Origin: Macrostomum hystrix
Taxonomy: Eukaryota > Platyhelminthes > Macrostomidae
DNA length: 64,000 bases
Reading direction: 5' to 3'
Assembly (NCBI GenBank): GCA_950097015.1
Contig: CATNEN010000034.1
Span: forward strand, 882,501 to 946,500
Shown here: positions 11,601 to 22,544 of the stretch, one piece after another
Layout of the letters: every line of letters begins with the position of its first letter
Numbering within the stretch: the stretch's first letter is position 1
Translations under genes and position numbers: made by a program
The notes under the pieces: generated by a model
Seen by the model: only the letters and a program-made list of their open reading frames with translations
Told to the model about the DNA's origin: nothing
Databases searched by the model: none

Positions 11601-13237
11601 CTCAAACTTCCAGCATACCTGGGATTGTGAAACCTCAAACTTTGAGAATACCTGGGATTGTGAAACCTCAAACTTTGAGAATACCTGGGATTGTGAAACC
11701 TCATACTTTGAGCATTCCTGGGATTGTGAAACCTCAAACTTCCAGCATACCTGGGATTGTGAAACCTCAAACTTTCAGCATACCTGGGATTGTGAAACCT
11801 CAAACTTTGAGAATACCAGGGATTATGAAACCTCAAACTTTGAGCATACCTGGGATTGTGAAACCTCAAACTTTCAGCATACCAGGGATTGTGAAACCTC
11901 ACACTTTGAGCATACCTGGGATTGTGAAACCTCAAACTTTCAGCATACCTGGGATTGTGAAACCTCAAACTTCCAGCATACCTGGGATTGTGAAACCTCA
12001 AACTTTGAGAATACCTGGGATTGTGAAACCTCAAACTTTCAGCATACCTGGGATTGTGAAACCTCAAACTTTCAGCATACCTGGGATTATGAAACCTCAA
12101 ACTTCCAGCATACCTGGGATTGTGAAACCTCAAACTTTGAGAATACCTGGGATTGTGAAACCTCAAACTTTGAGAATACCTGGGATTGTGAAACCTCATA
12201 CTTTGAGCATTCCTGGGATTGTGAAACCTCAAACTTCCAGCATACCTGGGATTGTGAAACCTCAAACTTTCAGCATACCTGGGATTGTGAAACCTCAAAC
12301 TTTGAGAATACCAGGGATTATGAAACCTCAAACTTTGAGCATACCTGGGATTGTGAAACCTCAAACTTTCAGCATACCAGGGATTGTGAAACCTCACACT
12401 TTGAGCATACCTGGGATTGTGAAACCTCAAACTTTCAGCATACCTGGGATTGTGAAACCTCAAACTTCCAGCATACCTGGGATTGTGAAACCTCAAACTT
12501 TCAGCATACCTGGGATTGTGAAACCTCACACTTTGAGCATACCTGGGATTGTGAAACCTCAAACTTTCAGCATACCTGGGATTGTGAAACCTCACACTTT
12601 GAACATACCTGGGATTGTAAAAACTCTAACCTTGAATCTGGGAATGTAACTCTCCTAGAACCTTTCCGTTAAAAAGATATACCAATAGGTCAAAAAATAC
12701 TTTAAACAACTTGGTCAAAACACAGACGGTCATTTTCTATTAATCTTGAACAACCAGTAGCACAGACTCACCATCTGCACCGCCAAGGCCGCCAGAATCA
12801 GCGAAGTCCATTGGGCCGCCGGCGCCGCTGTGACAATAGTCGCCCTCTCGATCCGAACTATTATTAGACGATGCCTCAGACTTGACACTGTGCGGCAGAG
12901 TCAAATGATGATGCTGCTGCTGCAGATGCTGCAGGCTATGCCTGGCCTGGTCCAGAAGCAGCGAGCTGTATTGCTGCTCCCGATTGTGCCACGCCTCTAG
13001 GCTGGCGAGCGCCGAGCTGGGAATCATGCCACTGCCAGGTGTCGGTGAGTGCAATTGTTCATGATGCTGATGATGATGCTGCTGTTGCTGCTGCTGATGA
13101 GTTATCAGCTGAGTATTCGGTGACCTTGCTGGTTTCAAACAGTTGGAACTGTGTCCACTGGTGCTGTCACTAACACCAGAAGCACCAGCAGCAGCAGCTA
13201 ATAGACAGGCCTTATCACCTAACTGTTGATCTGTCAT
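5636..13237 (-). CDS. HR96: HR96-like (NR1I/NR1J group) nuclear receptor, 4 exons
   Basis: A ligand-regulated nuclear transcription factor by family. The inferred minus-strand exons are 13237-12772, 9990-9568, 7067-6610 and 6136-5636. All joins have GT/AG borders, the phases agree (1, 1, 0) and the sum is 1848 nt, giving 615 aa. Residues 1-155 are low complexity with Gln/His runs. The DNA-binding domain spans about residues 177-245, with Cys at 177, 180, 194, 197, 215, 221, 231, 234 and P-box CESCKAFF, as in HR96 and DAF-12. A Gln-rich hinge starts exon 3. LBD helices 3-5 (IISVVKLIPNF, then SQILMLK) cross the exon 3/4 junction, and the end, with LLLTFVDMRTVESK and NPLVREV, resembles VDR/HR96 helices 10-12. 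An acceptor-like TTTCTTTCAG ends six bases before the ATG, so a 5' UTR intron or trans-splice site is likely. The ligand is unknown. Confidence 0.88.
6283..6568 (-). mobile_element. tRNA-derived SINE, family A, copy 1
   Basis: It aligns over about 290 bp with a second copy at 25853-26150. Read on the minus strand, its 5' head looks tRNA-like, with a box-B-like GATTCGATTTCC, and its body contains the GTGTCCTT..GCAAG-type motif seen in many invertebrate SINEs. It lies in intron 3 of the nuclear receptor gene in the same orientation as the gene. The head is more decayed than in copy 2. Confidence 0.8.
7165..7866. repeat. Minisatellite, about 22-bp unit, in receptor intron 2
   Basis: About 30 imperfect copies of a 22-bp unit with core GGCCATTCTCGTAGGATTAA. 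Units vary in length (20-26 bp) and sequence more than in most arrays here, which suggests an older array. Confidence 0.9.
8290..9458. repeat. Minisatellite, 39-bp unit, in receptor intron 2
   Basis: About 30 copies of a 39-bp unit including GGTAGGATTTGAGTAGATGG and TCTTTTGGACTT. Variants (ACTTATTT versus ACTTTTAT; GTA versus GGG before ATC) recur in groups, indicating block duplication. A short open frame at 8874-9068 is a product of the array. It ends about 110 bp from the exon 2 donor. Confidence 0.95.
10074..12640. repeat. Minisatellite, 33-bp unit, filling receptor intron 1
   Basis: About 77 copies of a 33-bp unit made of GAAACCTCAAACTT, a variable 6-mer (TGAGAA, TCAGCA or CCAGCA) and TACCTGGGATTGT. 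Because 33 is divisible by three, both strands stay open for about 850 codons. Two rare variants recur exactly 495 bp (15 units) apart: ATTATGAAACC at 11591 and 12086, and ATACCAGG near 11814 and 12309. This shows a recent higher-order duplication. On the sense strand of the receptor gene each unit contains CCCAGGTATnC, a 5' splice-site lookalike. Confidence 0.95.
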
Positions 13238-13420
13238 TATAGCTGAAAGAAATTCAAAATAGCTATGAGATATTCTTAGTCCAATTTATGCCTACTAGCT
13301 TAGTAGCCAATCATATATATAGTCGAGATATATTTAGATGGATAATTTTTAAGAGTTTCGTATTTTATATAATATCATATAAATTGATACAAAGTAAAGA
13401 CGTAAAGACGTCAAGTAAAG

Positions 13421-13484
13421 GGTGTAAAGACGGTCTCTTACTGCGAAGACTCATGCGAAGAAGTAGAGGCAGAGTCATTGCATG
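13421..13484 (+). other. Spliced-leader sequence at the 5' end of a decayed retroelement
   Basis: Positions 13422-13453 match the first 30 or so bases of the Macrostomum SL as I recall it (GTAAAGACGGTCTC and TTACTGCGAAGACTCA). A 21-bp interruption follows, and then TCATTGCATG, resembling the SL 3' end with its terminal ATG. Just upstream (13395-13411) are extra partial copies of GTAAAGACG. The sequence runs directly into retrotransposon-like coding remnants, as expected if a trans-spliced transcript was reverse transcribed and inserted. Confidence 0.7.
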
Positions 13485-14705
13485 GCATGGGAATGAGACG
13501 GCCATGTGCAATATGCCCAGCCTGCAGGCGCAACTGAACCATTTGCATTAACGAAGGAGTGGCTCGAATCCCTCGGCATGGTCCACACAATGCTCAATGC
13601 CCAGGCTCCGGCAAAGCACAAGCTGTGCGGGCCCCAAATGCTGCACCAGCCCAACCACATACTGCTGATCTGTCTGCCAACCAAATCAGACCAAGCTGTG
13701 AGCTTTCTGATGTCCTCTGGCCAGGCACCACTGTTCGCTGCCTCCCAGCGGCTCTCATCCCCTGTGTAGCAGACAGCATGGCACAAGCCTTGCGGGCTGT
13801 GTGCGACAACCAATCCTCCACCGACTCCTGGATCCAACTCCTCACCTGGGCCAAGCGGCGCATTTCGGCACCCACCGAGTAAATCGGTAGGGGAGCCCTC
13901 AAGCAGCTGCTGCGCCAACAGATCACTGGCAGTGGCGCTCGCCACTAGGATCCAGCATGTGTACTACTTCAGGTCGGCTTTGGTGTCCATGGAGTTGCGA
14001 AGGCCGCTGTTCACGCAGCCCGCAGTTCTTTTAGTGCAGCTGACGGCTGCCTTGTCAAGCTCGACTTCTTTAATGTCTTTAATTCAATTTTCCACAGAGC
14101 CATGATCCACATAGTAGCACCTTCCGCAACTCAAGTGCTTGGTGTCATGTGCCTATAGCGGCAGGTCAGAGCTGCAGCAGCTGCTCTTCGGCTCCGACCA
14201 CCATTGTCATTGGCCAAGCGTGCTCTCAGTCTGCATGCAATTGATAAGCAGCTCAGCTCTATCAACCACCACAATGTATTGGCTCTGCTGCAGATCTTGC
14301 TGGGCCACCCAAACTACAAGCTCCATACAAGTGCATCTTTTTGTGACCATCCCGCACTCACCAATTATGACAATTATGACCTTGTGTGACACTGCTGAGA
14401 TGGGTTCAGGCAATGCCGCCACTGCTACTAGGCAGCATTGGCCTGGCATACCCACAAATCTGGCGCTGCTAGCCTTTCTGGCTTCCACTGCGGCCACTGC
14501 TGTCCTGGCCAATTCAATATGTTGCAGCATGCTTGAACACCTCATTGCCTGCGCACAGACTCAATGAGTGGCTCAAGCCCACACCACTGCACCTGCTGGG
14601 TCCCTAATGTCACTTGGTCATGACAACAAATGATCTTTTCAGCCCACTGGGAGACCCTGATTGCTAGCCTTGCCAAACCCAGAGACATTGTCTAGCAACA
14701 TAAAG
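13485..14705 (+). pseudogene. Decayed non-LTR retrotransposon (reverse transcriptase remnants)
   Basis: No single frame is intact, but ordered fragments in different frames match one family of non-LTR reverse transcriptases. An N-terminal-flanking piece with EWLESLGMVHTML lies at about 13552. The RT motif LVKLDFFNVFN lies at about 14050-14085, preceded by an AAVHAAR-like segment. YSGRSE and LLFGSD follow near 14155-14200, then a C-terminal segment LALLAFLASTAAT at about 14460. Stops and frameshifts separate them, and the catalytic aspartate box was not found. It is GC-richer than its surroundings. Its 5' end carries an SL sequence. It lies about 200 bp upstream of the start of the divergently oriented nuclear receptor gene. 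Confidence 0.75.
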
Positions 14706-15135
14706 ACTAAAGTTTACATTTTTAGTATAATTGATGTCATTCACAAATAATTACTAGAGCTCTAGGCATTTTTAGCAAGACAAAAAAATATTTTTTGTTT
14801 AAATTTTGTATAATACTATGAAGAGAGATAAGCAATTGTAATATTGCTAGCTAGTAAAGATTTAATTTTATTTATTAACATTTTTCTTTAAAAATTCATT
14901 GCAGATAGAATTCATTACTAAGTCATTGAGATGTTCAGACACTCATAAAAAACTTTTAATTAGACCATAACATGGCAAACAGATATCTAGTTTACCTGAT
15001 TGTAACCAATGAGTGTTTTTGCTGATCTCATCTGGTGCAGATTGAAAAAACTGTTGGGGCAATGTGTATAGTTTTATCTGCTATAATTGGCATGCATGGC
15101 TGGTATGCACTTGCCTCATTGAATTATTGGCATGC
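14706..15135. other. AT-rich intergenic sequence
   Basis: No gene or repeat structure recognised between the decayed retroelement and the first MITE. Confidence 0.4.
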
Positions 15136-15402
15136 ACACTAAACATACATGTGCAACACCCGGCCAACCTGGCCAAACTGTCCAGGTGAAACGAGGGCCA
15201 AGCAAGGTAAGTCGCAAAAACCAATCGACCAAGTGCTAAAAAATCAAAGGGGGGACCAAGGGACAATAAAGGAAGGCGTGAAAAAAAGGAAAAAGGGGAG
15301 AGAAAAAGAGGGCAAATGAGAGCAAACTAAGTTATAAATAGAGCAAAAACTAAGCCACATGGCCAGCTAAGATTTGGGAGGTTGCCCATGTATGACACTA
15401 AA
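15136..15402. mobile_element. MITE with 8-bp target duplication, copy 1
   Basis: The element occupies 15144-15394 (251 bp). It is bounded by terminal inverted repeats, CATACATGTGCAAC at the left end and the complement CATACATGGGCAAC at the right. It is flanked by perfect 8-bp direct repeats ACACTAAA at 15136-15143 and 15395-15402. An inverted relative lies at 28987-29287. Eight-bp duplications are typical of hAT-type transposases, among others. It has no coding capacity. Confidence 0.9.
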
Positions 15403-16687
15403 TGCTTATTATTGTTATTATTGGCATGCACACAAAGTGAGTATAATTCATATATAACAATTAGGCATATGACTAATAACAACAAGTAAGTAAATATTGT
15501 TGACAAAATAAACTTTTTATCAGACTTTTTTACTTCATTCAGCTTTCAAGTATGCAAAGCACCATTTTTGAAGTATACTCTAGCTTTCTAATCTTAGGAC
15601 ACACTTAAAATACAAAAATATAGGAAATAGGTATAGTAGTCTTATACTTTCCCACATTATGTTATTATAATTTTTTTTAGCCAACAATTGCTGGCCTATT
15701 TCCAATTTTTAGGCACCTGCACCCAGTTTTGCAATTCATTGGAATGCCCAAACTGTCCAGGCAAAACTTTCTTTTATCTTATTTTTTGCTTGTTTTATCC
15801 CCATAGTCAGGAAGGTGGCCTCTGAGGGGGAAATTCCGGTGCACACAAAGGGTCTCGGCGCACATTGGTGCACAAGTGCGGCGCACACAAAGGGCCTTGG
15901 CGCACATTGGTACATAAGCGATAAGCATGGCGCATATAAGTGGTATGGAGGACATATGAAGGGTGTTTTTCTGTGTAGGGTCAGGTTAGAGGACAGAAAC
16001 AGTGCATAGATGGCACACAGATGGCGCACAGATGGCACACAGACAGAGCACAGATGGCACACAGACAGAGCACAGATGGCACACCAATTCACACGGATTG
16101 TCCCTCCAAAATTTATTCCAGTGCATGCTGTGCCACCTTCCTAACTATGGTTTTACCCTTTAGTTAAACAACATTCTGTCTTTGTGTTATTTCCTATTTA
16201 AAGCAATTCATACTATCACATAGGGCAATGTTTTCATTTTTGGGGTAATTACTTTTCCTTTTGAAATTGCCAGCCCTTATCACATAATATCATAAAACAA
16301 TGAAATTAACAAAGAACAACAAACAGCAACAAGTGAAAATGGTCATTTGGTGAGTAATCAGAAAAAAAGACCAGTACAACAGTTTTCGCTCTAGTAGCTG
16401 GCTTAATAGGACTGAATCAATAAAGGTCTTAATGGTTAGGCCCTAGTAAGAGTTAAGATCAAAAGAAAAGAAATATACAGAGGGCCAAAGCTATCATGAA
16501 AAAAATTTACTAAACAGAAAAAATGTAAAAAAACTTGTTGCTGATTTGTCAATAAATGAGTTTTTATTTACCAATCTAACATTTTTTGTATTTTACAAGC
16601 TCTGCTTTCTTCAATTATCTTGGGGTTTCTCTAGAGTAATACTTGTCTTAATGTAAGCTGTTCGTGAGTTCAGGCGATTTTCAAGCG
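15403..16687. other. AT-rich intergenic sequence with short tandem repeats
   Basis: Contains two copies of a GCGCACATTGGT-type motif at about 15838-15910 and a short array of a 20-bp unit (ATGGCACACAGACAGAGCAC) at about 16008-16085. No gene was recognised. Confidence 0.5.
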
Positions 16688-17351
16688 CAGTTATTGAATA
16701 CAGGACAGTTCGGTAACAGACAGTTCGGTAACAGACAGTTCGGTAAAACTCAAGGACAGTTCGGTAACATACAGGAGACAGTTCGGTAACACACCGGGGA
16801 CAGTTCGGTAACAATTGAAAGTCAATAAAATCAATCTAGGTTTTTTCTAACAATGTATCTACTATCGTTGCTAGGACACAACTGACTGATGTTACTGATG
16901 TATCTGAAACTGACACGTCATTTAGAGTGTGCAAGTAGGGTAAAGGCTCGTTCAAAGGGATGTACAAAGGGATGAAAAATTAGTGCAAATTGTGTGATCA
17001 CACGAAATTTGGCCTCACTTGATGACTGTATGAATGACTTGATGACGGTACATTGTCGCTATTTGACACCCAAATGTGAAATATGTAACATGCAAAATGC
17101 AACCTCATACTCATATTTCGAAAAGCTAAATATGGTTCGAAGTGCTATTGACTTTACTTTGTAACTTTACCAAACTAAACATAAAATAATTTCGCAAAAA
17201 ACGCTTCCGATCCAGTTTAATCAATTGTTACGGAACTGTCCCTTGATATGTTACCGAACTGTCCTGTGGTGTTACCGAACTGTCCTGTGGTGTTACCGAA
17301 CTGTCTGTTACCGAATTGTCTGTTACCGAATTGTCCTGTTACCCAGTTATT
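16688..17351. mobile_element. Foldback-type TIR element built from repeated units
   Basis: The inferred element is 16696-17343 (648 bp). Its left arm (about 16700-16813) is an array of a 15-16 bp unit, GACAGTTCGGTAACA. Its right arm (about 17226-17340) is the same unit in the opposite orientation. The two arms align for about 75 bp from their outer ends. It is flanked by perfect 8-bp direct repeats CAGTTATT (16688-16695 and 17344-17351). The central 410 bp have no long open frame. It is a non-autonomous DNA element, and the superfamily is not assignable by eye. Confidence 0.82.
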
Positions 17352-18902
17352 ACACATACTGTAAAAAATATATATTTCTCTTTTAACCCCACTATGCATT
17401 TACCAAAATACTGAATGCTAAATTCAAAATACCAATGTTCTGACCATTTTTTAACACCATGGCTCAGTGCCCAAATATTCATTGCCTAGTTACCTGATTT
17501 ACCTATCGCAAAATTTCACTCGATCTATTTCTTTTATTTTTATTGAACCAAAACTTCGGACCTTCTAAAAATTTTAAAATTCTAAATTTCTATTTTTTAC
17601 TTTTATATTTATATTTTAATAGAAATGTTTTAATACAAGAAAATATATACAGCAGTAGAGCCCCAACAAGGGCTGACCTGCAATCCAGATTGGACAAGGC
17701 CGTTTAACAACATCAGGCGATTTTAAGATTTGACGTAATTTTTCTAATGCATTTTTGAATTTTTATTTACATGTTTTCGTCTTTTCTGAATATATAATCA
17801 GATAAAAGAGCTTAAACGATGTATTATTGTTCTATATTTTTCGATTTTAAGTTTTGTAAATGTTTTTTATGCCCAAATTTTGGCAAATTACTTTTATTTT
17901 TTGTTTAACTACAAAAACAAGCACTTATTCGATGCACGTGACTTCATTTGCAGCATGTATAAATAAAGCGATTGAGTGTTTTAACATACTGAGGTATGCA
18001 AGCGAGTCGCCTGATAGGTAGGCCTACTCAAAGCCCATTCGTGTTAGGTTGTGTGAAACCAGCTTTTTGTGAGTGTTGGCATTATTATTCGCACAGGTAG
18101 GCATCCTCCTTATCCTCCGTTTGCCTTGCCTTGTTACCTTACTTAGGGCTTAGGCAACAATATTTTCTAGGTAGCACACTACTATGCTGTCTTAGTGTAC
18201 TACTATGACATCTGATTGGCTTGTTGTTTTTTGCTTTTTGTTAGTCTTTTTTCTATTTTTAAATTGTATTAAATTATTTTTTAATTTATATTTTAAACTT
18301 GTCTCTTTTTATAAATGTTATACATTTATTTAAAAATTTAATGCATTAATTTTTTATGTGCAAAACTAGAGGATTGTTGAGAATAGAAATACCTATTTAT
18401 AAACATATTAGGATTAAATAAAACAATTAAGAACTTATATAGCTACATCTTATTTTCTTTCAGTTTGTCGCAACACTTGAAGTGATATGAATCTATGATC
18501 TATAAAATAAGTAAATAGTCAGTTTACCTTGTATGCTAATTTGTTTACATTTTTTAACTGACTACACTGCTTTATAATTGTAATTAGTCTAGATTGTCTT
18601 AAACTATGCCATAACAATAGTTTCACTTAATTTATAACTTTAGTAAGCAACTTTTGTATGGCTAATGAAGATATTTTCTCTTTTAATACTTATTTATCCA
18701 TTATAACTATGGTCTAGAGCTTTTTTATTTTTAGAGATATTATCTTTTTTGTTTATATACCTAGATATATATTCCTATATATAATGTCAACGTTATCAAT
18801 TATATATTGATAATTAATAATTTCAAAAGAGCTCTCAGCAAATGCATATTATTGGTAACACTAGACTGTATATCTACTCGTAATACTATTTACAGAAATG
18901 CT
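17352..18902. other. AT-rich intergenic sequence
   Basis: Strongly AT-rich. No coding exon, RNA gene or tandem array was recognised. Confidence 0.45.
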
Positions 18903-19105
18903 CATACAAGTGTATAATATATCTGCCCTGACTTTCTCATCAATAAGCATTTACTATGGAGGTTGGCTATCAATAGCATAAGTTAGACAAGCCCCAAGCC
19001 TCTTTCTGCTGCTATGCTTTAAATTAATGTGGCTTAATTTAGAATCAAGATTATGTACCTTAGTGTAAGAGGCAAACTGCTGTCATTCAGCCCCACTGAT
19101 ATATG
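18903..19105 (-). mobile_element. tRNA-derived SINE, family B, old copy
   Basis: A diverged relative of the copies near 30.3/31.9 kb and 47.8 kb. Shared anchors in order are ATCTGCCCTGACTTTCT, GAGGTTGGC, ACAAGCCCCAAGCCT, AATGTGGCTT and TTAGAATC, followed by a decayed tRNA-like head. It is considerably more mutated than the other two copies. Confidence 0.65.
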
Positions 19106-19962
19106 TTGTCTTTTACTAAAGACTTTACTTTACTAAAGACTTTTACTTTTACTAAAGACTAATTATGAGCTGTTTTCTTGTTTTAGTGGGGGCTAGTTAT
19201 GTATCTTAATTTGCAATAGGCCCTAAGTATCTGTCTTATCTTAGCTACTAAAAATATTTTGCTATTTGTCAAAATAGTTTTGTAGACTCTTAAGCATAGA
19301 TAGACCTATCTCTCAAATCATAAAATATCGTTCATCTCTACGCCTACTGTTAATTGATGGTAATGTAAATTTCCTATTTTTGCTATTATGTTTTACCTTT
19401 TTTGTTTTTAATTGATGCTGTAAATTTATACTATTTATTTCTTTATTTTTAATTACATTGTACTATTAAACGTAGGTTCTAAAAACAAAAATCTGAGCTA
19501 TAAATAAATGCATTGTTGCTATATCTTAGGTTAGTATATTATTTATCTTTCTTCAGGAACTTTAAAAAAATTATTGTTATAAGAAACTCAAGTTCATTCC
19601 CTCTACTACAGAGTAACAAAAAGATCATAACTAGAATATAACCACTATAACTATTGACTTAATTTGTATTTAGCAAAGAAATTATTTAAATTAGATTACA
19701 ATTGCATTGTTATATTAACTGTACAGTGAGGTTTTGTCATTTAGTTTAGGCATTGTTACATAGAGTATATTAAACAATTTAAGTGCTGTTAATTTAACAT
19801 AGGTAGTATCGATATTAGTTTTGTATATTATTTCTAGATATATATTGATTGTGGTTTTTATATATTCTGCACCTCACTGTCTAATTTCAGCATATTAGAA
19901 ACAAGCAATAGGCCAGTCTAGTTGCTTAATTTTTGTTCAACTGAACTTATTTAATCAGCAAG
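19106..19962. other. AT-rich sequence upstream of 4E-BP
   Basis: No exon recognised. An acceptor-like TTTAATCAG ends four bases before the 4E-BP start codon, so part of this stretch may be a 5' UTR intron or an outron removed by trans-splicing. Confidence 0.4.
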
Positions 19963-20286
19963 ATGAGCAGCAGCCAGGCACACGGCATCCCAGTTAGGCG
20001 AGTGCGAATTACCAGCACCTCCCAGATGCCGCGAGACTATTCGCAGACCCCCGGTGGTACCATCTTCAGCACCACCCCTGGCGGGACGCGCATTATCTAC
20101 GATAGGGACTTTCTGATTAGCCGGCGCGACAGCCCGCTGGCCAAAACCCCGCCGGCTAATCTGCCCCGCATCCCCGGGGTCACCTGTCCTGAGGAGGAGA
20201 AGGAGAACAACAACAGTGCCAAGAACACCGCCAGCACCAAGCATCCCGAGACTGCGGGCAGCACCGAGTTCGAGATGGACATCTAA
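19963..20286 (+). CDS. 4EBP: eIF4E-binding protein (4E-BP)
   Basis: A 107-aa translational repressor that binds eIF4E and is controlled by TORC1 phosphorylation. The 4E-binding motif YDRDFLI (residues 46-52) fits YxxxxL-phi. Two TPGGT motifs (residues 29-33 and 38-42) correspond to the priming Thr37/Thr46 sites of human 4E-BP1. Ser57-Pro and Thr62-Pro in DSPLAKTPP correspond to Ser65/Thr70. The conserved LPRIPGVT follows, and the protein ends in FEMDI, a TOS motif for Raptor binding. Size and order match full-length family members. The coding region is a single exon. CAG ends four bases upstream of the ATG, a possible splice or trans-splice acceptor. A possible AATAAA lies at about 21628, implying a long 3' UTR if used. 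Confidence 0.95.
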   Translation: MSSSQAHGIPVRRVRITSTSQMPRDYSQTPGGTIFSTTPGGTRIIYDRDFLISRRDSPLAKTPPANLPRIPGVTCPEEEKENNNSAKNTASTKHPETAGSTEFEMDI

Positions 20287-22544
20287 GAATAACGAGTGTC
20301 GTTGTGGAAGTGTGAACTGCACTTGCAGATGTTTGACAATGCTAAAGCTTCGTCTGTTAGCATCCCCGCCCCTTCATTATTGTTCTTTCATCTTCCCTTT
20401 CATATCCCAGCTTCAAGTACCAGCCAGCTAGTCTTCTGGGAAATAAGCCTCTGCTAGTAAAGTACAAAGATTCAAACAAAGACTAAATATGAGCTAGAAT
20501 GTTTTAATCATTTATCGGCGTGTAGTATTTGTAAGGTATGAAATTGTAAATATGAGTGGCGAGCTTTTCTTGTGCGTCTCTCCCCTTGTTTGTAATGTTC
20601 GCTGTTCGTTTAGGAGTTTCTGTAAATAATTACTTTATATACTACGAGCGTATAGTACTTTTTATATTTGCTAACCCAACTCTAAACCTTAACCAAGTTG
20701 CGTGATTTTTTAAATTTAAGAATGCTTACTTGTTAAATATTTTTTCTTTAGCTTACGCGTTGCTATTATAAATATTTTATTACTGCTTAAAACTTTTTGC
20801 ATGGCATACCTTAAAAGTCATTTTAATATGGACATTAGTCTGTCAGTTTACCAAGACACCCTCTTAAGAGTTTGCTAGTGCCTTTGACCTAGGTCATTGT
20901 GTCGCTGAAAAAATCCTGGTGAAACAACAATATTGGTCTGTATTTGTATTTTTATGTCATTACTGTCATGATCAATCATCATTCTATTTAATTATTACTT
21001 ACTTTCCCATCTGTTTTGTGTGATCTATGTGCTGTTTGAGTCTAAGTGTCAAGTCTATCTGACCAGAGTGTTGCCATCTGGTTTCTGTAAGCTGTTGTTT
21101 TTGTGAACTGTGGAATCCTCTTGGTAATTGTAGCAACACTTTCCTCAATCAGCATCTAGTTTTCGTCAGTAATTTAAATCTAAATGCTGTTCGACCTTTT
21201 TATCTAAGTAGAAAGCAGTTTTTGTCTTGAAAAGTGACGCACGCACTGAGATGAAAGCTAATTCGTTCGGTTGAGGTGAAAGAAATATACTACGTTTTCC
21301 AGCTGATAGCATTTTAAACTAGTTTTGTTTTCATAGTCTTAATTTAATTAAATGGTGAAATCCATATTATAAAGAGTAATGTTTTACTCTATTGTTATGG
21401 TCTCCAGGGCTCGAAGGCAGTTACCAAGGCTTACAATGCCCTCCACCTCCAGTGCCTGGAAGTTTGCTGTGCAGTTTTCAGTTTGCTGGCCCAGTTGATA
21501 GATAAGAAACTCTGTTATGGTACAGTTGGACCGACGCTGAAATAGAGAGCTGTTCTGCAAGGCACCACCTTTATGCCAAAGTACATTTCTAACTCTCTCA
21601 GAAATCAGCAATATTCCTCATTCTTCAAATAAAATAAACAACCATTCGTAATTGTATAGGTTTTCAGCTTATTAAATAGAAGATAGAACAAAAACTTCGC
21701 TGAAAGGTTACCTAATTTTAATATGAGTTACATAAACATGGCATGTTGTTGCTCATATGTTGCTGCTTCTTTTGTCTCACGAAATAAATTCTAGGCTTTA
21801 CAAATATTTGTATAGAAATATTGTCACGTGCAAAACTATTCTAAACAAAAAGCTGATGTGAGGTCAGTTGAAAAGAAACTAAATAGAGTGTGAACGCGAG
21901 ACTAGTAAGGTGTGTGGAATTGTATCTTAATCATAATGAGATAGTTAAACTGCGGCTTGCTTTATTCAGATTTGATAGATCTCTCGTACGTTTCTCTATC
22001 GTACGTATAGGTATAGCTATATTGATTATCGATTTTAACTATTTGGATGCATAAAATGGCAACCGGAAATCGGTAAGCAAGCACGCAAACTGCTCGTGGG
22101 CCTTTTGTGTTCGCTACACGACTTAGTTTTTTAGTCCGTTATACCGACTGCCCTTGGGCCTGGACCGTGAGGTCTACCGAGGCTAGTGAGTGGCTGCCTT
22201 AATCCAGGCATGCTTACTTAATTCCTTCCCATAGCAGCCGATCTGGCCGGTGCCTGGGAGGAAAATCTATACACCCATAAGTTCCTGGATCACTCTTTTT
22301 CCTTTCTCTGTCTCTAAACCATTTCTTCTGCGTTTTTGGGCTGACAACATGCGCATTAGACTAGTTTTCTACTAAACTAGCTTTCAGCCTAACGGTGTAC
22401 TAAAAATGTGCTTGTGACTCATGCTCTGCCGAGATAAATGATGCATCATTTCTTGGGGCCAGGGACTAAAAATATGCGAAAACAAGGCTTGCCGCGCTTT
22501 AATTGTTTAAACTCCGTCTGTCTGGGTGCGCCAGCTAGAGAAAA
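20287..22544. other. 4E-BP 3' flank and gene-poor AT-rich sequence
   Basis: Probably contains the 4E-BP 3' UTR. A 75-codon minus-strand frame at 21384-21611 reads like protein but has no recognisable homology and an upstream stop in frame. I do not call it a gene. Confidence 0.4.

Noticed and set aside
10052-12649. Open frames of 847 and 857 aa on opposite strands
   Set aside because: Both arise from a 33-bp tandem repeat with no stop in the unit. The receptor exon phases show that this is intron.
13475-13945. 156-aa minus-strand frame opposite the retroelement
   Set aside because: Antisense shadow. The RT motifs are on the plus strand.
21384-21611. 75-aa minus-strand frame that reads like protein
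   Set aside because: No homology recognised, a stop lies just upstream in frame, and no splice partners were found.
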